Assembly: GCA_029582265.1 (NCBI GenBank)
Contig: CM055816.1
Location: 35,428,891-35,492,890, forward strand
DNA: 64,000 bases
Direction: 5' to 3'
Source: Zoroaster sp. YZ-2022
Lineage: Eukaryota; Echinodermata; Asteroidea; Forcipulatida; Zoroasteridae
The position numbers and the translations under genes are program-made. Of this stretch, positions 1 to 10,522 are shown piece after piece (position 1 is the first letter of the stretch; the number at the start of each line of letters is the position of its first letter). The notes under the pieces are model-generated. The model was not told where the DNA came from and made no database searches. It saw only the letters and a program-made list of their open reading frames with translations.

Positions 1-182
1 TTGCTGAATTCAAACCTACTGTGTCTTTTCTAAGTCATTCCTCTTTCAAGTAATTTATTCTTAGTGTAGGATCTCCTTTCACCCGGTCATATATTTTGAC
101 AGCGGACCCTAGTCTGCCAACTAGAGATACTAAACCGGTGAGGCGGAACTCCGGTGGTTCAGGCTTTTAAATTTTCCGCCTG

Positions 183-1645
183 GTGGTAGCGCTATCGACG
201 ACGAACGGTGAGGGAGTCGACCCGACCCCCCCCCTTTCGCATTTTTTCGCCACAATACTATCACAACGCGACCAAGGTACTGATGAGAAAGTAATGTGCG
301 GCGGATGTAAAGGTTTTTACAGCCGGCACAGAATATGGAGGCACAAGCAAGACTGTGCTGATTCAGGAGTGAAACACTCATCAATTGCTGTTTCGTCACT
401 TGTTGCATTGCAGAGCAATGAAGGAGATAAGACATTTCAAGAAGAAATTTTGGGCAGATTTCGAGATGATGATGTAGGAAAACTGTGTCGAAGTGACACT
501 CTAATTATAAAGCTTGGTAAAAAGCTTTGGTCCAAGTCCTATCGTCGAGAAAGGCAAGTGATCATGAATGACATGAGAAAAATGGGAAATTTGTTGTACA
601 AGTCGGTATCTGGGTTTGATAAAATGTGTGGTGAGGATATGATCAACAGGCAGAACTTTGTACATCTAGAAACTGCTATTGATGAACTGACAAAGAAAGA
701 TGATGATAAGATAAAGGCTGGATTGAGGCTTAGTATTGGCTACCTGCTGAAGACTGCAGCTAAAGTGATGAAAGCCAACTGCATCATTGAGGATCATTTG
801 GGAGCTGCTGAAGAAGTTGATCGGTTTCTGTCACTTCTGGAGCTAAACTGGGGTTTTATGTTTGGAAGAAGTCAGGCAGCTGTGGAAAGTAAAAGGCAAG
901 CAGTTTTGAGAAAGCCATAAGCAGTGCCACTAGAAGAGATGTAACTAAGCTGAAGGAATTCACTATTGACTCCATAGACAAGATCCTAAATGATCCTTAC
1001 ATCAAATGGGTTTCCCATGTATTCAACAAGATGAGAGCTCTCATTGTATCTCGACTTACATTGTTTAATGCCAGACGAGGTGGAGAGCCATATCCCGCCT
1101 GACATTAGACGAATGGCAAGATGCTGAAAGTGAGGCCTGGGTTGATCCTCAAATGATCTTATCTGTGGAGGACCCACTGGAGAGATGTCTGTTGAAAACC
1201 TACAAGCTGGCATATCAGTCTGGAAAAGGCTCAAAGAAGCTAGTACCTTGCCTTATTCCAAAGGATACTGTTGATGCCATTCGGGCTATGGTGGAAAATC
1301 GAAGTGAAGCCAGTATTTCCCGTGAAAACGTCTTCCTATTTCCATAATTATACTCAGATGTCACTAGACCATGTCCATGGCTGGTTTTGTATCAATGAGG
1401 TACAAAGTCAATGTGAGACGATCTTAGGAAACCAAATCTAATTACAGCTACAAAATTCCGTCACCGAGCATCAACTCTATATGCGTTGCTTGATGTTCCT
1501 GAAAATGAACATGGTGTTTTTTAGAAACACATAGGCCATTCATCTGAAATTAACCAGAACATCTATCAGTGCCCATTAGCTGTCAAAGAGATCACATCAG
1601 TTGCTCATTATCTGGCATCAATTGATGGTGCATCTACTTCAACTG
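183..1645 (+). pseudogene. Crypton-like tyrosine recombinase, frameshifted
   Basis: The open frame from 183 begins at GTG, so the true start lies downstream (first ATG at 294) or in an upstream exon. A CCHC-like zinc finger is visible (C-x2-C, then H-x3-C, about 294-356). A mostly helical stretch follows to 920, where the frame breaks; it breaks again near 1095. Around 1050-1090 the frame reads LTLFNARRGGEP, matching the first Arg box of tyrosine recombinases. At 1452-1475 it reads KFRHRAS (Arg/His box), and at 1528-1572 HIGHSSEINQNIYQ (HxxHS plus the nucleophile Tyr). These are the signatures of the phage-integrase fold used by Crypton transposons and their domesticated relatives. An in-frame stop lies just before HIGHS (1522). 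A possible splice donor (GTAAG) follows at 1646. The number of breaks points to a dead copy, though the window also shows many probable consensus indels. Confidence 0.7.
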
Positions 1646-1649
1646 GTAA

Positions 1650-2400
1650 GCATGGTAAGTCATTGTTGGTTTTTAACAAAAGATCTACAAAATTCTAGCA
1701 TGTAAAGTAGTGTTGTGTACCATTGCTTGAATTTTTTTTTCTGTTCATGGCTAATAAATCTGTGAATTGGATACTGGCCCAGGGTTAGTTTTAGAAATGT
1801 TTTGGAATTGGTTTTGGTCCACAAAACGCCATGCATGCAGAAATACATGTATGCTGAAGACATAATGCCCAATTCATGTTTTCTCCAAGAAGATTTGTGC
1901 TAAAATTTAATAATACGTTATCTATAATGGATGTGCTGGATAAAATTTACTGTTATGGGCCATTCCATGTTGAGAAGGTGAAAAATTATTGCAGATTTAA
2001 ATTTTTGTTGTTGTCTTGTATTGCATCTTTGATTTCTATTTTTTCAGATTTCATTCACAGAAATGTTTATTTCCATGAATAAAGTTAAAAAAATCCATCA
2101 TTTTGTGTGCATTATTGTCTTGTTTTGTTTTAGACTGAATACGTTACGCGGGACAAAAGGCCATGATTTGTCCCTTCGATTACAAAATTCTTCTATACTC
2201 ACCTTGCAAAGTTTGGTATCGTCTGATAGCTTGACATCCACTATTTCCAAATTTGGTTATGCTTTAGGCCATAGGTCAGATGCAAATGAGCTACGAAGAA
2301 AAGAAATTGATAAACAAACTACCCCTTGTTGCTACGGGTGTCGCCATCTCGTAACACGTGTGTACAATCATGGGCCGTTATTGAACAATACGGCCCATAC
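1650..2400. other. No gene recognised
   Basis: AT-rich sequence with short open frames on both strands that resemble no family. A splice-acceptor-like TTTTGTTTTAG ends near 2133 but no convincing exon follows it. Confidence 0.4.
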
Positions 2401-2407
2401 TGGCTAC

Positions 2408-2419
2408 CGCGCATGCGCA
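2408..2419. promoter_or_regulatory. NRF-1-like site
   Basis: CGCGCATGCGCA matches the palindromic NRF-1 consensus YGCGCAYGCGCR exactly. It lies about 150 bp upstream of an ATG (2568), the usual distance for an NRF-1 site in a TATA-less animal promoter. Function is inferred from sequence and position only. Confidence 0.5.
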
Positions 2420-2567
2420 CTAGTGCCTATTTAGCTTGCAGCGCATGCTTCACTCTTTCGTTGTTTAAGTGGCTGTTCGATTTAGAAACTAACGTTACAA
2501 TCTTTCTCAAAGTATCGTATTTTCCACAATTTTAGTTTTGTATTTTCTTTAGTATATCTTCGTAATA

Positions 2568-2979
2568 ATGTGTTCGAAGGATCGTTGTTTTTCCGATGCA
2601 TTAAACAAAATTCGTGATGCCAACCTTCACGGTATTGAAGATGAGATCGTTGGATTTGTGAATGATTATTTCATGGGCGACGATGTCGATGACGGCGGGT
2701 CCTCTGAATCGCATGAGTGACATTGCAGGGTTACTGTTAGTGAAAATGACGAAGGAAATGACCCAATTGACCCCAGACCAACCAATGTTAGTTGTGGACA
2801 TTGTTCCCTTCGAGGATGAAAGAGAAAGTATTGGTACCCACGGTGATGCCGACCGCGTAAAGGCCGGGGATTTCAACTGCAGTTGCCAGCTTTATCGCGG
2901 CGGCCCATGTTTCCAGCGTTTTTGTTTCCTTGATATTCTTTCTTTGAGTAATAGTCTTTGTTACTTAGTTTGGGTTTAG
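2568..2979 (+). CDS. Possible first exon of a DUF7869-family-like protein, frameshifted
   Basis: From ATG 2568 the frame encodes an acidic leader (MCSKDRCFSDALNK..., 50 codons) that stops at 2718. A second frame continues to 2979 and ends in a Cys-rich segment, FNCSCQLYRGGPCFQRF. From memory, this C-x-C...GxPC...F pattern is found near the N-terminus of the animal multi-copy family whose C-terminal domain is called DUF7869; such a gene lies at 21.7-31 kb. The two frames join only if a small indel is assumed. No clear splice donor follows. The piggyBac element starts 630 bp downstream and may have inserted into an intron of this unit. Linkage to the later exons is not shown. Confidence 0.3.
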
Positions 2980-2989
2980 TAAGAATTTC

Positions 2990-3602
2990 TCAAGTAATTG
3001 TTTTTAACTCATAACATTTAGTTTTGGGTATCGGGGGAAAACATACAAATTTATAATTTTTTTAAAATTAATTATTTAATTAATTTATTTTTTAATTAAA
3101 TTTTAATGTATGCAATCAGATAAAATATTAATAGAGTACCAGATTCAAACAAAGTTCCATCATAAGCCTACACCATGGTAATTTCCCCCTTTTTTAAATG
3201 TACGTAATGTACTTTATTTTACACGAAAAAATATTTTAATGATTATGCAAATTAATTAAAGCTAATGATCTGAACGAGTAAAATCTTAAAAAAATTGTAA
3301 CATCAATGCAAAAAGTATTAACAAATCACCCACGAAAATTTCAAACAGATGGCGTTACAGGAACATGTACGTTGCTAGGTGGAATTAATGTGAGCTTTTC
3401 AGCATCATTTTTCAACGACGCAAGACATTTCAAAGGCCGTTTTCTCTGTTATGTAAATCAGTCATCATGGAAATTATCAATATGCAAATACGCCATTATC
3501 TCCATAACGGTAAGGGCTACAGAGCTCTACCATATACCAAATGAAAGCTTATGTTCTGTGCTTTCCAGCCATATATACAACTAAATTTTTAATTTTTGCG
3601 AC
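2990..3602. other. AT-rich flank, no gene seen
   Basis: Contains an AATTAATT-rich block (3045-3110) and no credible coding frame. It is the left flank of the piggyBac insertion. Confidence 0.5.
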
Positions 3603-3807
3603 TTAACCCTTTCAACCCCAAACGTGCCACCTGTGCCAAAGGGACGCTATGTCACGGGAATTCACTACTCTTTTGTTCCCAAGGCTCCTCTCCGGCACAA
3701 CGCCTGAAACCTGTAACTGAAATGTAAATAGCGCCCTCACTTGACGTTGGCATGATTAATCAATCGCAGGACAATGCGCGCGTCAGTATGAATGATTTTC
3801 GCGTCTC

Positions 3808-3816
3808 TATATAAAG
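3808..3816 (+). promoter_or_regulatory. TATA box of the piggyBac transposase
   Basis: TATATAAAG lies 69 bp before the transposase ATG (3885) and 200 bp inside the left terminus, which places a start site near 3838. Confidence 0.55.
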
Positions 3817-3884
3817 CTGTAGCTTTTTTCCGTGACCGCCGACGCTCACTTAGCTGTTTTACAGCTGACAGTCGACCGCTAGCC

Positions 3885-6800
3885 ATGGATGACGCTGAAA
3901 TTATTGACGAAATATTCGCGGATAGTGGTTCAGAAATATCCGATGACCAGTCCTCCTCATCCACATCAGAAGAAAGTGAAGAAGAGTTTGTCACACACCC
4001 ACCAAGGTCATCAAATAAGCAGAACTTCAGGTAGGCCTTAACTAAGACGTAGCTGAAAAACTTTCACATAACTGTTCCAATTGGCTAACGTTACTGATTA
4101 GAAAGAGCCAAACATGTTTTGCATACTTCTGAATGTAGGCCCTAGGCCTACTTTTATGTTTTTTTCTAAAGGGGTGTTGGTGAAACTGAAAGTCGGATCC
4201 TCCAGACCTGAGTCAGACTTTCCTGGATCCTCAGAAGAAAATGTTTTTCTTTCAAAGGAATGATGGATGGAATGGCATTTCAAAGAATATTAACTGTTCA
4301 AGTAATTTCAAGAATTACCTTACGTTTGAATGTAGGCCTAATTAACTTAATTTGCCAAATATTGCAGGTGAAATGGGCTTCTTTTTATGTAGGATGGATC
4401 TAGTAAGGTCCGACTTACGTTGACATTAGATCCGGGGAATCTGGGTTTTACCACTGCCTTTCTAACAAAATTCATAATAGCATATTTGAATTAATCTGAT
4501 TTTACTATGCAAGAAAAGACATGAATAAAATCACAAAGTTTGTCCCCAAAAGTGTGCAGTATAAATGCAGAGTCGGCCTAACATGAACTTCTTGCACCAT
4601 ATCAAAGTGAATGAATGATGAGGATGTCACTTGCTCTACCGTAGAGCAATTGGCATCCTCTAGCAAGTTGCATCATCTTTTGATCTATCAAAAGAGCATT
4701 TTAACATTTCAGTGCCATCTAAGGTTTCAGTCAACTCTGTCCCAGGTCAACTCCGGTCCAACTCGGTTAGTGTTCGTGCCCAAAACGTTACAGCACCCTC
4801 TTCGACCAATAATACAGCCTATATTTACTTTAATTGGCTTGCGTTGTACCATCTGGACAGAGTTTACCTTGGACAGAGTTGACCTGCACCCCATCTAACC
4901 ATATCGAGGTATGATTAGATAACACAGGAAGGTCATACAAATTGCAAGCACCTGGTGTGCTGTCATTTTCAAGAAAAGTGGGACTATGCATAAATTTCCG
5001 ATGATGGTTTTGCTGAGCATTGCCAAAAAAAGTAAATAACCGCCAAAGCTCATTACACCCAAATCATACAGTGCCCTCCAGTAGTATGTTAAATGCCGTA
5101 TGGGGGACAAATGTATAAAACTGAGAAAAGAATCGGGAGACGTGTAAAGACGCCCAATTATTTAAATGAGGTATGACATCATAAATAATTTGTGACGTCA
5201 TAGAAAATAAAAAAGTGGACATATAAAAATGAAAAAACTAAATTAGATTATCTCTTGAGTACAATAAAGATGGCGACAAAATATGAAATAAAGAATAGAG
5301 TAACTGTGCCTTGCGAGTGGCTTTTATGATCATTTAGTTTTACCAACTAAAAGCCACTCGCAAGGCACAGTTACTCTATTCTTTATTTCATATATTTGTC
5401 GCCATCTTTATTATACCAGAGATAATCTTATTTAGTTTTTTCATTTTATATGTCCACTTTTTAATTTTCTATGACGTCACAAATTCTGTTATGATGTCAT
5501 ACCTCATTTAAATAATTGGGCGTATTACACGTCTCCGATCTTTTTCTCAGTTTTATACATTTGTCCCCCATACGGCATTTAACATACTACCTCCTATTGT
5601 GTCGGCCATATCTGAAAAAGGCTAATGTTGTATTATGGTATCATCAAGAAAATGTGCCTTAATTCCATATAGCACCATCATACATAAGTTTCTTAATACT
5701 CATACTTCAGGTCTGGATGGCATAAAGCAAACTCCTCCTATACGAAGCGACCCCTATGAACTTTACTGAAGAGACTGGATGTACTGAAGATTTCAGTAAC
5801 CTCTCGCCTGGGCAGATCTTTCAACTGTTCTTCTGTCAGGCAGTCTGGAAGTTGATGGTGACAGAGACCAATCGCTATGCTGACCAAACGCTGGTGCAGA
5901 TGCAGCCAATCATCAGCATGCCTGGACTCCAACGGATATCCCTGAGATGATGGCATTTGTGGCCTTGCTTCTGTGTATGGGCATCAACAAAAGGCCACGC
6001 TACGCCATGCACTGGTCCAGGTCTGAAGTTCTGCGAAGTCCTGTGTACTCATCAACTATGTCTCGCAACCGATTTGACGCACTCCTGAGATTTTTCCACG
6101 TTGCCAACAACAGAGCTGAAATGGATGATGACTCTCCCCGTGACAAACTGTCTAAAGTTCGCCCGCTGCTTCACATTGTACTGCCATTGTTTCGTCGCAT
6201 ATATAAACCTGGACGAAACCTCTCGCCAGATGAGACTATGATAAAGTTTAAAGGCCGAATCGGTTTTAAACAGTACATGCCACGCAAGTCTGCTAAGTTT
6301 GGATTGAAATGTTTTTCATTGAACGAGTCTGAAACCGGGTACACATGTGCGTGGAAGGTGTTCACTGGTTCAGAGCCCACATCGTACCAATTGCATACAT
6401 CCTCAATTACTTATGCAGCAGCAAACCATCCATCTAACCTTTCAGCATCTGGCAAAATAGTCATCGAACTACTGCAAGGACTCGAACATAAGGAACATTT
6501 TGTTTTCATGGACAATTGGTACACCAGCCCGGCTCTCGTCCACAAGTTGTCACAGCTAGGGTTTGGAGCTCGTGGAACAGTACGATACACCACCCAAGGG
6601 ATTCCGGAGAGTGCAAACCCAAAGAAGTTCCGCATGAAAAAAGGCGATGACCCGCACTTTTACACAAAAGCAGGGCAACTATGTGTTGTTTGGCAGGATG
6701 CAAAGCGTGTAACTCTTCTGACTAATTATGGTGACTGCAGTATGGACACTAAAGAATTTCGCAGCAAATACAGTTCCACTGGACTTCGTGAAATCAAAAA

Positions 6801-7240
6801 ACCTGTTCTCGTCAGTGATTATAATAAATACATGGGTGGAAGTGATCTAGCATCGCAACTGTGTCAGTATTATACACACCACCATAGATCGCTGAAATGG
6901 TGGAAAAGAATTTTCGTGGCCATTCTTGACATCTGTTTGGTGAACGCTATTGTCGTCTACAACCGAATTCCTACAAACCAGCACTTGACGAGCTTGGATT
7001 TCCGCGTGAAGGTGGTCAATGAACTTCTTTCCACCTGGAAGCACAACCGAGCAAAGCACACCAATGAGCCATCGTGTCTTTCGAGTAGACATTATCCCGG
7101 GAGAAGTGAGCCCAGCAAAAGGCGCAACTGTGTCGTTTGCAGCACACAAGCCAAGCGGAAACAAACTCGTATGATTTGTAAACAGTGTCAAAAGCCAATG
7201 TGTGTTCTGCCATGCTTTGAGAAGTTTCACAGTGTGTGAT
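3885..7240 (+). CDS. piggyBac transposase (PGBD-like), two exons
   Basis: Exon 1 (3885-4030) encodes a Ser/Asp/Glu-rich leader (MDDAEIIDEIFADSG...) and ends at CAG|GTAGGC. Exon 2 starts after TTCAG at 5711 and runs to the stop at 7238-7240. The intron phase fits (AG|G, Arg). Exon 2 carries TNRYA, then the DDE_Tnp_1_7 fold with all expected acidic positions: SPDETMIKFKGR, VFMDNWYTS and DYNKYMGGSDLASQL, followed by KWWKRIF. It ends in a Cys-rich ribbon (CVVCSTQ...CKQCQKPMCVLPC) that binds DNA ends in piggyBac proteins. Two 1-base frameshifts, near 5752 and 5892, break the start of exon 2; the 430 codons after 5947 are intact. The protein would cut and paste the element at TTAA. It is either recently active or misread at the two indels. 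Confidence 0.85.
4031..5710 (+). other. Intron of the piggyBac transposase
   Basis: GT (4031) to AG (5710), 1.68 kb. Besides the foldback at 5081-5590, no coding sequence is visible in it. Confidence 0.6.
5081..5590. repeat. Long inverted repeat (foldback/MITE) in the intron
   Basis: The left arm begins GTAGTATGTTAAATGCCGTA at 5081 and the right arm ends with its reverse complement at 5590. The arms are about 245 bp each (5081-5326 and 5348-5590), with a 21-nt spacer that can itself form a small hairpin. The arms differ by scattered small indels. Flanks read CCTCCA before and CTCCTA after, possibly a degraded target duplication. No coding capacity. It would form a very long RNA hairpin in the transposase pre-mRNA. 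Confidence 0.85.
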
Positions 7241-9600
7241 AAACATTTACCCAATGTAGTTTGGATTGTGTTCTAGGTTTCCCCCCCCCCCCCATTTCAA
7301 TGTTGCTCACCCAGCAAAAAATGCAACTGTGTCATTTGCATCACTAAAGCCAAGCGGAAACAAACTCGTATGATTTGTAAACAGTGTCAAAAGCCAATGT
7401 GTGTGCTGCCATGCTTTGAGAAGTTTCACAGTGTGTGATAAACATTTACCCAATGTAGTTTGGATTGTGTTCTAGGTGTCCCCCCCCCCCCCATTTCAAT
7501 GTTGCTCACCCAGCAAAAAATGCAACTGTGTCATTTGCATCACTAAAGCCAAGTGGAAACAAACTCGTATGATTTGTAAACAGTGTCAAAAGCCAATGTG
7601 TGTTCTGCCATGCTTTGAGAAGTTTCACAGTGTGTGATAAACATTTACCCAATGTAGTTTGGATTGTGTTCTAGGTGTCCCCCATTTCAATGTTGCTCAC
7701 CCAGCAACAAATGCAAATGTGTCATTTGCATCACTAAAGCCAAGTGGAAACAAACTCGTATGATTTGTAAACAGTGTCAAAAGCCAATGTGTGTTCTGCC
7801 ATGCTTTGAGAAGTTTCACAGTGTGTGATAAACATTTACCCAATGTAGTTTGGATTGTGTTCTAGGTGTCCCCCCCATTTCAATGTTGCTCACCCAGCAA
7901 AAAATGCAACTGTGTCATTTGCATCACTAAAGCCAAGCGGAAACAAACTCGTATGATTTGTAAACAGTGTCAAAAGCCAATGTGTGTGCTGCCATGCTTT
8001 GAGAAGTTTCACAGTGTGTGATAAACATTTACCCAATGTAGTTTGGATTGTGTTCTAGGTGTCCCCCCCCCCCCCATTTCAATGTTGCTCACCCAGCAAA
8101 AATGCAACTGTGTCATTTGCATCACTAAAGCCAAGCGGAAACAAACTCGTATGATTTGTAAACAGTGTCAAAAGCCAATGTGTGTGCTGCCATGATTTGA
8201 GAAGTTTCACAGTGTGTGATAAACATTTACCCAATGTAGTTTGGATTGTGTTCTAGGTGTCCCACCCCATTTCAATGTTGCTCACCCAGCAAAAAATGCA
8301 ACTGTGTCATTTGCATCACTAAAGCCAAGCGGAAACAAACTCGTATGATTTGTAAACAGTGTCAAAAGCCAATGTGTGTGCTGCCATGCTTTGAGAAGTT
8401 TCACAGTGTGTGATAAACATTTACCCAATGTAGTTTGGATTGTGTTCTAGGTGTCCCCCCCCCCCCCATTTCAATGTTGCTCACCCAGCAAAAAATGCAA
8501 CTGTGTCATTTGCATCACTAAAGCCAAGCGGAAACAAACTCGTATGATTTGTAAACAGTGTCAAAAGCCAATGTGTGTGCTGCCATGCTTTGAGAAGTTT
8601 CACAGTGTGTGATAAACATTTACCCAATGTACACTGAGCCAAAAAAGAAACTTATAAAATTTTAACAGATCACCAAATAAAATTCTGTGCATGAAAATGT
8701 ACCAAATTTGGATACAATATTACTGCAATGTATTGCTTCAAATGGCAGTCAATAACCAATTGTTTGCTTCAATGACACAAGAGAAATGTGCACTGACCCA
8801 AAGGACTTGCTGTTCCACATGTCACATTCTTCAGCTGCAGCCCTGTACACACATGCATGTTAGCCTTGGCATATCTGTTTCATTAGCAATACTCAGAAGG
8901 ACTAGAGCAACCCTGTATGAAGACTTGCAATCATGCAGGTAAGGGGTGCAAATCCCTTTACAAATTCTTTTGTTTCATTCATTGACATGCATGTGTGTAC
9001 AGGGCTGCAGCTGAATAATGTGACATGTGGAACAGCAAGTCCTTTGGGTCAGTGCACATTTCTCTTGTGTCATTGAAGCAAACAATTGGTTATTGACTGC
9101 CATTTGAAGCAATACATTGCAGTAATATTGTATCCAAATTTGGTACATTTTCATGCACAGAATTTTATTTGGTGATCTGTTAACATTTTATAAGTTTCTT
9201 TTTTGGCTCAGTGTAGTTTGGATTGTGTTCTAGGTGTCCCCCCCCCCCCCCCATTTCAATGTTGCTCACCCAGCAAAAAATGCAACTGTGTCATTTGCAT
9301 CACTAAAGCCAAGCGGAAACAAACTCGTATGATTTGTAAACAGTGTCAAAAGCCAATGTGTGTGCTGCCATGCTTTGAGAAGTTTCACAGTGTGTGATAA
9401 ACATTTACCCAATGTAGTTTGGATTGTGTTCTAGGTGTCCCCCCCCCCCCATTTCAATGTTGCTCACCCAGCAAAAATGCAACTGTGTCATTTGCATCAC
9501 TAAAGCCAAGCGGAAACAAACTCGTATGATTTGTAAACAGTGTCAAAAGCCAATGTGTGTGCTGCCATGCTTTGAGAAGTTTCACAGTGTGTGATAAACA
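7106..9600 (+). repeat. Tandem array derived from the transposase 3' end (about 10 units, 191-199 bp)
   Basis: The segment coding for the last 40 or so residues of the transposase, its stop codon and about 70 bp of 3' flank is repeated head to tail. Coding copies end at 7240, 7439, 7638, 7829, 8022, 8220, 8414, 8613, 9398 and 9595. Each unit contains a poly-C tract of variable length (3-14 C), which accounts for most length variation. The Cys-ribbon reading frame and stop are preserved in nearly all units; the 8220 copy reads CATGATTTGAG instead of CATGCTTTGAG. The array is interrupted by a MITE at 8632-9213. Confidence 0.9.
8632..9213. mobile_element. 582-bp MITE with 229-bp inverted arms, TA target duplication
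   Basis: The termini CACTGAGCCAAAAAAGAAAC and its inverse are flanked by TA (8630-8631 and 9214-9215). Arms run to about 8860 and from about 8985, with a 125-bp unrelated centre. Neighbouring satellite units still read AATGTAGTTTGG across this point, so they serve as empty sites and show a clean TA duplication, as for Tc1/mariner-type elements. No transposase is encoded; it must move in trans. Confidence 0.85.
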
Positions 9601-10097
9601 TTTTTGATTGTGGTCCTTCCGTCTCCCCCCCACTCACCCATTTCAATGTTGAAGTGACAGTGCGCACACCAGCAACAAAACATTGAAATGGTGGGAGGGG
9701 GGGGGGGTATGTTGGTGGTAAGCAAGCTTCAAATGGTTGTGGGGTGGTATGTGAGCAACCTTCATTTAAACTTGACTACTGCTACAGTAAAATCAATTTT
9801 GTGCAATTACCGCAACATTCCTTTCACCTGAACATAAAATATATCACCTATTACGTTGGGGTTTATGAACCACCCATAAACAAAACAAGCATTTGTTTTA
9901 TTGGTCAATATTTTTCTTGTCATAACTTGTGGAGTTATTTGTTGTCATTGCAAGAGTGGCCTTTCATGATGTTGTTGAGTGAGGGCGCTATACACTGAAA
10001 GTTGTTAAAAAGTCTCTGGTAAAGAACTGAACATGCTATGCAAAAACCGGTAGCAACCAAGGCATGACTGATCAAATATAGCTCGGTATTGAAAGGG
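9601..10097. other. 3' subterminal region of the piggyBac element
   Basis: Contains inverted scraps of the array unit (CATTTCAATGTT at 9638 and AACATTGAAATGG at about 9680, next to poly-C and poly-G tracts) and a GAGGGCGCTAT word at 9980. The left end has the inverse of that word, ATAGCGCCCTC at about 3728, at a comparable distance from its terminus, so it may be a subterminal transposase site. Confidence 0.4.
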
Positions 10098-10101
10098 TTA
10101 A

Positions 10102-10522
10102 ATCACCTTTTCTCAGAGCGGGTCACATAGTTTCTTGTATCAGTTACCCCGGGTGACGTCACAGCTATGGCGATGAATTGTCATGTCCTATAAGGCATAC
10201 AAATCACCTACAATTTGCTTCAAAGTATTGTGGATATTGAATATTTCAAGGACTGGATTATGAGTTACCACATGTCATAGATATGGCAGGCCAACATTTT
10301 GAGTTCATATGGGATAATCAGGAAATAAGTACAAATAAAATCTTTAGAATCTGTAGACGATTTAATTTATAAAAACAACTTGAACTTTTAGAAAACAAAT
10401 TTAATGAAAAAGAAATAATTTTCATAATTTTTTTAAATAGTTGGGATTACATGTACATGTAGCTGTGAATCACAATGGAAAACCATCCTTTCTCTGAACA
10501 TTTTGACAAATTATTTGTGCAG
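10102..10522. other. Host flank with a CRE-like site
   Basis: TGACGTCA (full CRE palindrome) at 10154-10161, followed by ATGGCGATG. No exon recognised before 10523. Confidence 0.35.

Larger units (their letters stand above)
3603..10101 (+). mobile_element. piggyBac-family transposon with TTAA target duplications
   Basis: TTAA at 3603-3606 and 10098-10101 flank inverted termini that begin CCCTTTCAA on both ends (3607 inward; 10097 inward on the other strand) and then diverge. TTAA duplications and CCC-starting termini are the hallmarks of piggyBac elements. The two-exon transposase (3885-7240) lies in the same orientation. The 6.49-kb length is well above the usual 2-4 kb. The excess comes from a foldback in the intron (5081-5590), a tandem array of the transposase 3' end (7106-9600), and a 582-bp MITE inside that array. 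Sequence outside the TTAA sites (for example the TGACGTCA motif at 10154) is taken to be the host target. Confidence 0.85.

Noticed and set aside
6171..7254. Minus-strand frames opposite the piggyBac transposase
   Set aside because: Shadows of the conserved plus-strand coding sequence.
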